64,000 nt of DNA, taken from the NCBI GenBank assembly GCA_025435555.1, contig JAIWWG010000005.1:62001-126000 (forward strand). Reading direction: 5' to 3'. Origin of the DNA: Chytriomyces cf. hyalinus JEL632. Its lineage: Eukaryota; Chytridiomycota; Chytridiomycetes; Chytridiales; Chytriomycetaceae. The notes beneath the pieces were generated by a model. The model had not been told where the DNA came from, did no database searches, and saw only the letters and a list, made by a program, of their open reading frames with translations. Shown here in pieces: positions 54,597-64,000 of this stretch. Position numbers and translations under genes: made by a program. Numbering within the stretch: position 1 is the stretch's first letter; each line of letters begins with the position of its first letter.

Positions 54597-56120
54597 TCAT
54601 CGTTTACGATACAAACAGGGCGTAAGCAGCGGCTTCTCGTCGTCATCTTTCGCTTCCTTGCGCTTCACTTCGGGCGCTTTGGCCAGTTTAACAAACTCAA
54701 AGAATACAAACATCTTGTTACTTGTGTTCTAGAACGCAAAAGATATTAAGCAGCTGCGTCCGGTACCATTTAAATGAGCACAAATCACCTTGGACGTAAG
54801 TTTAAAGCCAAGAGCCACAAGCGCCTCAATAAACTTGTTGACACTCGGGAATCGGCTGACAACTTCCGCAATCTTCAAGTTTCCGCTAACGTTGTTTTTT
54901 GAGAGGAGGATGCAGTCAGCAACAACGTCCAACATGTTTCGAAAGAATTCCTCTGTCTTACCCAGTCTTTAAAATTCTCCAAGCTTCCTTGATAAAGTCC
55001 AAAAAGTTCGTTCCCATAAGACTCAAGCTGAACACGACCACATCCGCTTCCTCATCTTTCAAAGGCACGTTACGAATATCGCATGCAACTACGAATTCAT
55101 TTGGACTCGCCAAGTCAAACGAATGGACCATGAATCGCTTTGTATCCGTTGTATTGAGCGACATGATGGATTTTGCCAACGCGGCTTCTCCACAGCCCAT
55201 ATCTACAATCACAATTGGTTTTTGTTGACCCGATTTGGCTGATTTCGATGGGGTTAATGCGGAAAGAGTTTTGATGTAGTGATCTACGGGGTTGGATGGC
55301 CATGACTCTACTTGCGCGCGAAAACCCTCGTGATACTATAATAGGATTGCGCTAGTTAGTCCCTATGACGTGAATGAGAAGGAGAAGATGGCCCTTACAA
55401 TATCGAAAGTTTCTGGCTCTTTCAAAAACAAATCCACGGCGATGTCACTTGTGGTAGTATAAAGCTGCTCATTGATCATTCGAAATCTTCCCCCTGATAA
55501 AGTTTTCTTCATTTTGGCTTGAAGTTCTGTCAGCTGGTTGGTTGCAGTTGGAGTCGCCGTCTTTTTTGGCTGTTGAGGAGGTTTCGCGGTTGGTTGTTTT
55601 GGCGTTGTTTCGGCTGATTTAGCATTGGATTCTGATTTGGCATTGGTTGGTTTGGTGTTGTTGCTTTTGCTGCGAGAAAGAGCCTGAATAGTTGAACTCC
55701 CGAGTGAGAATTCTCGAAGAAAACATTGGACGAATGCGGAAAAGGATGCAATACCTGAAGTAACTTGGCCTTCTTTTCATCCGTCAGCTTGACGGCCTTC
55801 ATCATGACACCCGAATTATCGTTCGCAGGCTTCTTTGGTGCAGGTGATTTCGATGCAGTCGCAGCTTCGTTCGCGATCCCCGCCTTTTCGACCGTTACTG
55901 GTTCCACTTTTTGCTTCTTTGCTGATGGGCTGGCATCGTTCTTGGACTCTGGGTGTTCGCGCTTGGCCGCAACAGCAGCGGGTGCGGCAGGAGTGATCGC
56001 AGCTTTCGCAGCCTTCTTCTGCGCCTTTTGTTGCCGCTCTGCTTCGAATTTGGTGTTGCGCTTTTCTTTCCGTTTCTCGATTGCGCCGGCACCTTGCTTG
56101 CGTTTTGGTTTTGGAGTCAT
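54597..56120 (-). CDS. RRP8: 25S rRNA adenine-N1 methyltransferase RRP8
   Basis: Five exons on the minus strand (56120-55755, 55683-55399, 55335-54962, 54885-54789, 54728-54597), 417 residues. The Lys/Ala-rich N-terminus (about 200 residues) is nucleolar-like. The methyltransferase domain shows FRMINEQLYTTTS, YHEGFRAQVESWPSNPVD, SAM motif VIVDMGCGEAALA, HSFDLASPNEFVVACDIRNV, VVVFSLSLMGTNFLDFIKEA, GNLKIAEVVSRF and the ending LLTPCLYRKR, all diagnostic of RRP8/nucleomethylin. Family knowledge: makes m1A in helix 25.1 of 25S/28S rRNA and is needed for normal 60S assembly. All introns interrupt conserved blocks cleanly. Together with ARB1 and the WKF protein it makes three ribosome-assembly genes in this window. 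Confidence 0.95.
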
Positions 56121-56436
56121 TTTTCCCTGTTTCTTTCGAAAAACAAAAAAGAAAGAAAACCAACTTCTGGTGCAAACAAAAACGCGTAAACAGAACATGA
56201 GCGAGAATGAGGTCACAGCGAATCAATCAGGCGTCTTTTGTTTAAAAATAAAAAAGTGTAAAAACCGACAAAACTTGAGAACAGAGGCAAAAAGAATATG
56301 AAGAAAACGACCAAAAATCCACAGGCCAAACCAACAGCCAGATACAAATGAACGAAAAAAGAGTGAGGCGCAGGAAGCATGACATGCACAGCCATAAGTT
56401 ACTATACCTGTGCCTGAGGAAAAAAAGATGCTATGA

Positions 56437-59109
56437 TCACATGATTGAACAGTCGCCGTCCGAATTTGCGTTCGCCTTTTCTTTTCTCCAGTTCCCTGCC
56501 CGACTTTTCTCCTGCGCTGCTCCGGCAATTCCTTTCAATTCCTTCAACCGTTGCACTGCCCGCTTGTTATTCTGCGATGCCGCCCGCATGTACCACTTTC
56601 TTGCCTCCTCTACGTCTCCTTTAACCCCAACTCCATGCTCAGAGTAGTATCCAACAGCGTATTCAGCCTTCGCAAGTCCTTTATCAGCGGCCTTTCGTGC
56701 CCATAAATACGCTTCCGTGTCGCTTTGTTTCAGGACACCGTCTGCACCAGTCAGATACCATCCAGAAAGCGCAAGCTCTGCTTCAGGGTCGCCTTGCTCG
56801 GCTGCACGTGTGTACCAGGCGATCGAGCGGCGAGGGTCAATGGGTAAATCCAGTAGTCCATATTCATAGCATACTCCAAGTTTATATTGTGACGGTGAGT
56901 AGCCCAATTGAGCACCGCGTCGATATAAATCGTGGGCATATGCAGGGTCCTGTTATTCATTGGAAATCGAGATGAGAAAAAGGCCTCAAGTAAAACAGGA
57001 ATACAAAAGCAAGCACTTAACTGGAATGACCACCCCATTTGTCTCCCCTTTTCCTTCATACAGCGCCGCAAGTTCATGCAACGCGTGTGGAGTCGTCTCG
57101 TCTGCCTGACTACCAGCCCGCTTCAACCACGTAACACCTTCTCTCGGGTTTCTCGGCTGATTCAACAACCCATTCAACAAAATCATGCCAAGTTTGTACA
57201 TTGCAGCCGTGTCTCCCAATGCCGCACTCTTTCGATAAAACTGCACAGCTCGGGCGTAATCCCGTTTAGTTCCGGCACCCACTTCGTAGCACACTGCTGC
57301 ACGGTAGGTTGCGCTTGGGTGGTTTTGCTTTGACGCTTGCACGTAGAGTGTAAACGCGCGATCGTGGTCCACGGTGAGGCCAATGGACCCGTTTCCGTAA
57401 CATTCAGCGAGGTAGAACATGGCCTCTGGGTATGCGCTACCGCGACTTGCGGCAGAGGTGGCAAGCTTTTTGACCCATTTGAGACCTTCGGCGTAAAGAA
57501 TGTCTTGGTTTTTTTTGGCCTTTTTGGGGTCCGGGTCAGAGTCCAATGCGGCTGTTGATTTTGCATATGTATAATAGGTTAACAGGCTGCGTCCATAATT
57601 TTTTCAACAGTTGTGCCAATAGTGGGGAACTCAACTATCGGCGGTGGCAATCAAAAATTTCGCAAAATCCAGTTGTACGGCCGGGTCATTGCTCTTTTTC
57701 GCATTTTGCCGATACGTTTCCAGACTATCCCCAAATGGTAATCCCGCTGTAGCTCGGGAAGCAGCATTTGTACCGTTGGATCGAATCGAGCTGTTGTCTG
57801 AATCCGTCCGCTCCATATTCGGCATTGCAAGACTCGATTGATCCATCGACATGGGTCGCGATCCAGGAGGCATAACGAGGCCCATTGGGGGTGGAGGAGG
57901 CATGCTTCCAGGTGGACCAGGGGGTCTCATCATTCCTCCTCCTCCGTTCGCAAATGCAGGGTTGTATCCGTACGGCATCATCATTGGCATGTTTTGACCG
58001 CCGTACATCATGGGTGGAGGTGGGCGGATCGGCTTCACAGTTTTTTAAAGTTTTGAGTGAGCCGCAATACAGGAAAAAATTTAAAAAATTTTCACTCACG
58101 ATTGGGCCGCCTTCCACAAAGGATCCGCTTTCGGACGCAGAAGAATCGTAGTTTGGAATGTTCGAGAAGGAACTGTTGCGCTTCATTCCGCCTTCATCGC
58201 TGTGGTCGTTGCTGCTGCTGCGGATGCTGGCATTGTCGCCGTTCCGTTTCTCGTCTGAGCCGCCGTCCACAGAATCGTTGCGCTGAATCATTGGGCCAGG
58301 CGGTGCATAGCCAAACGGCGGAGGACGATTCATCTGCAAAAATGCGCCAAGGAGGGCAAGTTAGTTTTGCCATCGGGGGTTGATAGAGTTGGAATGACTT
58401 TTGTTTTTGTTTTTCACGCACCATCCAAGGTGGGGGAGGTCCCGGCATCATGACTGGGCGGCCTTGTAGCATGCCAGGAGGTGGAGGCATTCCCGGGGGA
58501 GGTGGCAGCATTCCTGGCGGTGGGGGAAGCCACTGTCCATTCGCGCCCTAATATATTCCCGCACGTTTTTGGAAAGAAAACAGAGATGCCCCATCGTTAG
58601 GAATAATGAATTTGTGTGTTGTCGAGTGCTTGCAAGAATGATTGTGAAGTTTCGAGCTCTAACCATCATTGGGCGAATGAAATGTGGCGGCGGGGGTCCA
58701 GGCATGAAACCAGGTCTGATCATGAAAGGAGGTGGTGCAACGCCAGGCATTCCTTGCTGCATCATAGGTGGAGCGCCTCCAGGGGGCGGTATGAAGCCAG
58801 CTGGCGGTGGTCCAGGTCTGAAGCCAGGCGGGGGCATTCCTGATCACATGCAACGATCACACAGAAAAGACAAGGATCAAGTTAGGATCCGAGAAAACAG
58901 AAAACAAAAGAAAGCAACGGTTTCTGCATCGCACCGTAGGGATACTGGCCCGTGTTCATGTTCACAAAGTTTGCCGAGAGAGTTGACGAGACGGAACCCG
59001 TGCGATTGACAGAGGGACCATTCTGCGAGTTTCGACGCTGTTCGGCATCGGCCGATATATCGGTGCGTTCAAGTCGGTCCGCAACGGCATCTACTTGGTC
59101 ATTGCTCAT
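56437..59109 (-). CDS. SKT5: SKT5/CHS4 chitin synthase activator with Sel1 repeats and CaaX end
   Basis: Seven exons on the minus strand (59109-58935, 58839-58664, 58547-58422, 58333-58100, 58032-57636, 57551-57022, 56949-56437), 716 residues. The N-terminal 330 residues are Pro/Gly/Met-rich (MPPPGFRPGPPP, PPPPGMLPPPPGM). The SKT5 core begins at LDFAKFLIATADT then DSDPDPKKAKKNQDILYAEG. At least seven Sel1-like repeats of about 36 residues follow (AMFYLAECYGNGSIGL, AEYAVGYYSEHGVGVKGDVE). The C-terminus is DGDCSIM, a CaaX farnesylation site as in yeast Chs4. Family knowledge: Skt5/Chs4 recruits and activates chitin synthase III at bud necks and septa; the lipid anchor aids membrane binding. The first-exon donor (G/gtgcga) was chosen because it keeps frame into PPPGF. 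Confidence 0.92.
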
Positions 59110-59173
59110 TGTTGAGACAGCCAAAATGGATTTGCTGTTGATAAAATATTTATTCAGAAAACGGCGGACTCCT

Positions 59174-61303
59174 TCATCCCATCACAGACACTTGCGTCAG
59201 CAGATACACATTCAAACCAGTGATGAAAATTGCTACGAGGACCATGAGGCTCCCAAACCACCACGAGTTCGCAAAACACACCGTTGCATTCCCAGCCGAT
59301 TGCGACACCGGCTCAGCATCGCCAGCAGTGTCCGAGGGAGAAACAAACTCCACAGTCATGATTCTCCTAGAATTGGTAAAATATACAAGAGGCACTACGG
59401 CAAACGGCAACAACGCGCTCAGACACACTTGCGAAATGACAAGCAACCGATCAACTGCCGCATCTCCCAAAACTAGCGTAACAATCAAGGAAGGGATGAT
59501 TGCAATACTACGCGTAATCAACCGCCTCGCCCACCTTCTCTTTCTGAAAAAGAGAACCATGGATGTTGTGCAATCTGACATACGGACCTTCTTGCGAGTA
59601 TTGGCGTTTTCAACTGTGCTTCCCTCTGCATTCGCACTGCCTGCGACAAGAAACCCGTCACTGGACCCTCTCCCATCCCCACTCACCACAGGGTTCTCCT
59701 CCACCCCGTCCGTCAGCCCACCCATTCCGCCCAAAAAGCCTTCCATTACTACCTGACTTGCAAGTGTTCCTGTAATCGTACTGCACTGGCCACTAAACAG
59801 GAGTCCTATCGCAAAGAGCGCAGCAATACCCTTCCCCAGCATCTGTTGCAATAGAACGTAAGCGTCTTCAATCCCACCCATTTCATCTGCTTTTGGTGTT
59901 CCATAAAAGGCTGCAGCAGCTGTCATGAGGATGAAACTGTTGACGATTGTCGCGTACAAAAGACTGAACAAGCTGTCAACGTTCAAGTGGTGGAGTGTTT
60001 TGTGCAAAGGATTTTGATGGCGAGCGGGCATGGTACGCTGCTTGAAGGATGGTCTGGCAAAGACGTTTTTGATTGATTGGATCAGAGAAACAGCTTGCTG
60101 TTCTTGATGCTGTTGCAGATGAAGTGACACTTGATCGTCTTGTTGATGCTGTTCGACGATCGGAAGCGTCGATGTGGGAGCTTCAGTAGCTTCCGTTTGA
60201 TTGGGTTGCGAGTTTAGAGTGACTGCTGAGGATTCATGAGTGAATTGGCCACGACTTGCGTTTCCATTTTTCGTCTTTCGCATTCGAAACTTGTTTGAAG
60301 TGACATCTGTGGCCATCGTGGCTGACGAATCATCTCGAGTGATTGCTCTGTCAGCATCTGCTTCAGTTGGGATGGGGATATCCTGCAAAGAAATGCTTTC
60401 CACGTCTCTTCTGTTGCCAGCGGTCCCTTGATTCCCATTCAATGTGCCAGAGTCGGCCGTCTTTTCAAGAAGACCCTCCTTACGTTCCCTGTACGCTGGG
60501 GAACGGAACTGGACAAGCGCTCCGTGAAGGTACAAATTATGCGGCATGACGGTTGCACCAAGAATTCCCAGAGATGTGTAGAGGGCATCTGGGTTCGAGA
60601 CGAGCATGGAAGACGGAATGTACCCCAAGAAGGTGTTACCCCAGTGAACAGGCAGACGCGACAGAAGGACCGTGAAGCAGAGACCAATGCTAAAGATGAG
60701 GAAGAATATAAAGATTTCAAAGTAACGCAGGTGTTTGTCATTGAATCTGGAAGAAAAAGATTCATCATTAATTTTATGTAATGGAAAACCAAATTAAGCA
60801 CCTACCCCGCCAGGACAATAAACACATCGAGGCCCATAATCAGTACGCCGTAAGGAATACGAAGTCCAAACAGCATGTGAAGCGCAATGGCGGCACCAAG
60901 AACTTCTGCAAGATCCGTAGCAATGATGGCCAACTCTGCCAGTATCCAAAGAATAAAGTTTGCGGTAGGATGGAACTCTTGGCGACACATTTGCGGCAGA
61001 TCGCGACCAGTAACAAGACCCAAACGGATGGTGAGCGACTGCAGCGCAATTGCAATGATGCCAGAGATGAGCACCACAGAAAGGAGTTTGTACTCAAACT
61101 GGGCCCCGGCTGAGAGTGGTTTTCAAGTTGTTTAGAGACAAAGGCGTGACGCGAGCAGAAAGCTTACCAGCGAGATCTGTTGCCCAGTTTCCGGGGTCCA
61201 TATAACCTACAGCCACAAAGCCACCGGGGCCGACAGTGGATACGATGATGGCCAGGAGAGAGGCTGCCTTCGACACGGTGCGGTGCCAGAAAGAAGTGGA
61301 CAT
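59174..61303 (-). CDS. SMF1: NRAMP (Smf-type) divalent metal transporter
   Basis: Three exons on the minus strand (61303-61168, 61109-60806, 60746-59174; introns 58 and 59 nt), 670 residues. The TM1 metal-binding motif reads [12 protein letters not shown] and the TM6 motif reads [17 protein letters not shown], both canonical for NRAMP proteins; the Asp, Asn and Met ligands are present. About ten to twelve hydrophobic segments are visible, including [20 protein letters not shown] (TM3). Family knowledge: proton-coupled uptake of Mn2+, Fe2+ and related ions at plasma membrane or endomembranes. A hydrophilic insertion of roughly 140 residues (Gln/Ser/Thr-rich, [20 protein letters not shown]) follows TM6, and a second of about 45 residues lies before [14 protein letters not shown]. 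The start lies 90 bp from the divergent FHIT gene. Confidence 0.93.
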
Positions 61304-61393
61304 GAGGGCGGGTCGGTGTGTTTGAGGGTGGAATGAATTGCGGATAAAAATAATAAAGGATGCTGGCCAACCGAAGTCATAACTGAAATCAAA

Positions 61394-62026
61394 ATGCTTC
61401 GTTTCGGACCCTTTCCCATCTCCGCAACGGAAATCTTCTATTCGACACGGCTGACATTTGGGCTCGTGAATCTGAAGCCTGTGACGCCAGGTACAAACTC
61501 GTTCGAAGCTTAAGCCCAGCAGCTTATCCCCACGCGCTGTCAGGCCACGTCCTTGTCATCCCACGCCGTGTCGTGCCCCGATTTGCAGACCTGACTCAAA
61601 GCGAGGCAACGGACTTGATTCTCTCTGCGCAGCGGATTGGGGCAGTTGTTGAGAGAGAGTACGCGGGACAGAGCCTGACTATCACTATACAGGTTGGATG
61701 TGCATTGAATCAATCGCATTGTTCTAAACGTGATCCCTGCCATTGCAAAGGACGGTCCCATGGCAGGCCAGACAGTTCCTCATGTGCATATCCATATCAT
61801 GCCACGTCGCAAGGGTGATTGGGCAAATAACGACGACATATACCCGGAGATTGATCGAAAGGAGGCTGATCTGGGATCTGCTCTCTCAAAGGATGCCCCT
61901 CGTGTGGATGCTGAGGAAGAGCGTGTAGCTCGCACCAGAGAGGAAATGAGCCACGAAGCAAGTCAGCTGCGTCCGTTTTTCTCGAGCATCAGTGAGGAGA
62001 TGGGTGGAGCGGACATTTGGAAATAA
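61394..62026 (+). CDS. HNT2: FHIT/HNT2-type dinucleoside triphosphate hydrolase
   Basis: Three exons (61394-61490, 61544-61692, 61751-62026), 173 residues. The start [20 protein letters not shown] and [20 protein letters not shown] match FHIT. The HIT triad is intact ([13 protein letters not shown], histidines as H-x-H-x-H), preceded by DGPMAGQ, where the second intron ends. The C-terminus [17 protein letters not shown] is typical. Family knowledge: cleaves Ap3A to AMP and ADP through a histidine-AMP intermediate in cytosol or mitochondria. The ATG is supported by alignment of the first strand. Divergent from NRAMP with 90 bp between starts. Confidence 0.93.
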
Positions 62027-62078
62027 AGGGGAAGTTTGTTGTTGATGTTCAAGTTGAACATGCGTCATTATTTCTTTC

Positions 62079-63439
62079 ATGCAAACCAAATCCCTCCTCA
62101 CAACCATTGCCACTGCCTCTGTCACTGCAACAGCATCAGCGGCATTGCCACCATCATCGGCCTCTGACATGGCTTGCGTACCAGTTCCGCAGCAGTCTCA
62201 GTGCTCGTCCTTTCCTGTCCGGCACATAAATCTGACGGCGATGTCTCTCCAGACTCTTTCGGCGAATGTCCAGCCTTTCTCCAGTGCGACTGAGTGGAGT
62301 GCGTATCTCGAATCTCTCCAAACCTCAGAAACGGCCCTCGATGCGCACTTGAAGTCCGTATTTGGTTGCAAATCGCACGAGGACATGCATATGGACCCAA
62401 GCGCCATCACCAGCCAGCTTTGTCTTGCTGCACGAGGGAGCAGCGTGATGTGTGTGAATGATGCTGTTGATGACAGTGAGTAGAAGTCGAACTCTGTTTG
62501 TCACTGTTCTTGAGTTGAACCCTTTTTTTCCATCCAGCCCCGGTCTGTGCTTCCATCTGCGTCGAAATGGACGGCGCATTCCGAGCACTGCTGTCCGATG
62601 CGCTCATTTGTCCCACAGAGAACCTGTCCCCTGCCCAAATCGCCAATCGCATTCAGTTTCAGCAAATCGCGGCTGAATGCAGAGCAACCATCAGCCGCAT
62701 TTGGCCAAATGCCGGCGAATCATGTCGCACAATTTCTCTGGCCGGACCGGGAAAATACCTTCTTCGTCAGCGACGGGCCAGCTTCACAAACCCACTCAAA
62801 GGAAAAGTCGCTCTCGACCACGATCTCACTGCCTTGAAACCAAAGTTCTCAAATTTTCTCCAAAAAGCAGCTGCGGATGAGAGGAATCCAAATAGTCCCA
62901 TTGAGCACTTTTTGGACCAAAAAAACGTGAACCTGCAAGCGGCGCCTGGTGAGCTGGGAAATACCGGACCATCTTCAACTGGGGGATTGAGTACTGGCGC
63001 CATCGTTGGGATCGTAATTGGATGTGTTGCTGCTGGCATTGCAATTGTGTTTGGACTGATTGCTTTGTTGCGGAAACCTTCGTCCAAGGTGAAAAGATCA
63101 GAGTCGGACCATTTGATTCCCAACCGCGCGCCATTTTCGACTCTCGCATCCTACAATAATCGCGGAGGTGTTCCAACCGATTACAGTCCGCTTACGGAAG
63201 GAATTGATATGAAGGAGCGCGCGCCGAAAGCAGGGCCCAAACTTTTGGGACGCCAAAGCGTTGTATTGGAGTACACTGCCAGCCAACCAGATGAACTAAG
63301 TGTCAAAGTGGGAGACATTTTGATTCTTCAAGAGTATAAGCAGGACGGATGGGGAGAGGGTGTTCTTGAACGGAGTGGAGCGAGGGGTGTGTTTCCCCTT
63401 GTTTGTGTCGGCATTGTTGAGCGGCCGGCAACTGCATGA
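62079..63439 (+). CDS. Single-pass membrane protein with Cys-containing ectodomain and cytoplasmic SH3 domain
   Basis: Two exons (62079-62475, 62538-63439), 432 residues. A signal peptide is likely at residues 1-22 (SLLTTIATASVTATASAALP). The ectodomain (about 30-280) has spaced cysteines (MACVPVPQQSQCSSFPV, VCASICVEMDG, AECRA, ESCRTIS). A Gly/Ser hinge leads to a transmembrane helix at about 286-311 (AIVGIVIGCVAAGIAIVFGL) with the basic stop-transfer RKPSSKVKR. The C-terminal 60 residues are an SH3 domain: LEYTASQPDELSVKVGDILI, then EYKQDGWGEGVLERSGARGV and FPLVCVGIV, including the DELS, W and FP positions that bind proline ligands. The layout recalls fungal cell-surface sensors or Fus1-like proteins; role inferred as surface signalling or cytoskeleton coupling. 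AATAAA at about 63464. Confidence 0.82.
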
Positions 63440-64000
63440 AAATAACCTGTTTGCTCAAATTCATAAATAAAAGCTTTCCCCAAAAGGAACATTGAAATTG
63501 ATGTTGCGTTTGGGGAGCACTTGCTGCAAATGACCATCACGGTTGCACATTATTCGAGCTTTCATGTTCAACGAAAGTTCTTCAATCGAGACTTTTTACC
63601 CAATCGCCTGCGCTTGCCACTGGTGCACGCACGTACGAGATGGTTTCAGCATATTTTGACCCCATCGACGAACATGGTTCAAGCTGATGTGTTGCTCATA
63701 CATATTTATATGTAGCAGTTAAAATTCAAGTGTTCATGTTACATAATCAGTTGGATTACGTCACGTAGTGCGCCTTTGGAATTCTCTTCTCCGATTATTT
63801 TTGGAACCGTATTTTTGGAACTTTTCCAATTCTCTCCAACGCCACGATTTCCTCTCACTTCATCCTTATTTTGGAAAACCTCACTTTACTATTTAAGCGC
63901 GTCGCTTTCTTTGAATAAACTCCAGTCTCTCCATAAGCTCTTAACTCTCTCTCTCTCTCTCTCTCTCTCTAAACCCAAGTCCTGAATTCTTGTCCAATAG
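63440..64000. promoter_or_regulatory. Intergenic: 3' flank of SH3 gene and probable promoter of a gene beyond the window
   Basis: AATAAA near 63464 serves the upstream gene. The last 250 bases are pyrimidine-rich with a TATA-like ctatttaag at about 63888 followed 50 bases later by a CT repeat, a common leader layout before a plus-strand start that would lie outside the window. No coding frame is supported. Confidence 0.45.
63945..63970 (+). repeat. (CT)13 microsatellite
   Basis: Thirteen uninterrupted CT units in a pyrimidine-rich stretch, probably in the leader or core promoter of the next gene. Confidence 0.9.

Noticed and set aside
1-64000. Transposons, CRISPR arrays, bacterial operons or viral genes
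   Set aside because: No transposase, integrase, reverse transcriptase, long terminal repeat, regular spaced repeat or viral hallmark was seen on either strand.

Overview
The window is nuclear DNA of a fungus, most likely an early-diverging zoosporic lineage (Chytridiomycota). This is an inference from gene content and gene structure. Fungus-specific families are present: a TOK-type outward-rectifier potassium channel, an SKT5/CHS4 chitin-synthase activator with a CaaX end, and YCK-type casein kinase 1. They sit beside a CABLES-like cyclin-box protein and F-box proteins with plant-type leucine-rich repeats. Genes are dense and intron-rich, with introns mostly 45-130 nt, GT-AG and ending in (c/t)ag. 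Spacing is short and several divergent pairs are separated by less than 100 bp. Nearly all multi-exon models below were assembled by hand from splice signals and family conservation; summed exon lengths divide by three in every completed model. || Layout. 0-2.2 kb: 3' end of an AAGAB/Irc6-like adaptin-binding gene, tRNA-His(GTG), and a Bin3/MEPCE-type methyltransferase. 2.2-5.5 kb: two intronless F-box/LRR genes in tandem. 5.5-13.3 kb: a TOK channel and a 26-exon kinesin, divergent from a 79-bp intergenic region. 13.5 kb: tRNA-Gln(CTG). 13.6-16.6 kb: a poorly resolved stretch and one unknown gene. 17-26.2 kb: three YCK-type casein kinase 1 genes in direct tandem, with a C2H2 zinc-finger gene between the first two. 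26.5-28.5 kb: ARB1/ABCF2 ribosome-biogenesis ATPase. 28.8-37.5 kb: a 1433-residue unknown protein, a WKF-domain nucleolar-type protein, and a serine-rich putative transcription regulator. 38-43.8 kb: a Ran1-like protein kinase and a CABLES homologue. 44.05-44.7 kb: a decayed F-box/LRR relic. 45.1-49.4 kb: ABCC (MRP) transporter. 49.7-50.9 kb: PCL-type cyclin with polyglutamine. 51.1-53 kb: two convergent YbjQ/UPF0145 genes and a probable mitochondrial membrane protein. 53.1-54.2 kb: a divergent protein kinase. 54.6-56.1 kb: RRP8 rRNA methyltransferase. 56.4-59.1 kb: SKT5. 59.2-61.3 kb: NRAMP metal transporter. 61.4-62.0 kb: FHIT/HNT2. 62.1-63.4 kb: a single-pass membrane protein with a cytoplasmic SH3 domain. 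|| Themes. Signalling and cell-cycle genes are frequent (five kinases, two cyclin-fold proteins, two F-box/LRR proteins plus a relic). Ribosome biogenesis is represented by ARB1, RRP8 and probably the WKF protein. Cell surface and transport functions are SKT5, TOK, ABCC, NRAMP and the SH3 protein. No mobile element, CRISPR array, rRNA gene or obvious biosynthetic cluster was seen. The observations I consider most worth checking are the natural Asp-Gln in the first Walker B of ARB1, the F-box/plant-type LRR family with its N-myristoylation signal and relic copy, the casein kinase triplet with identical introns but different tails, and the eukaryotic YbjQ pair.
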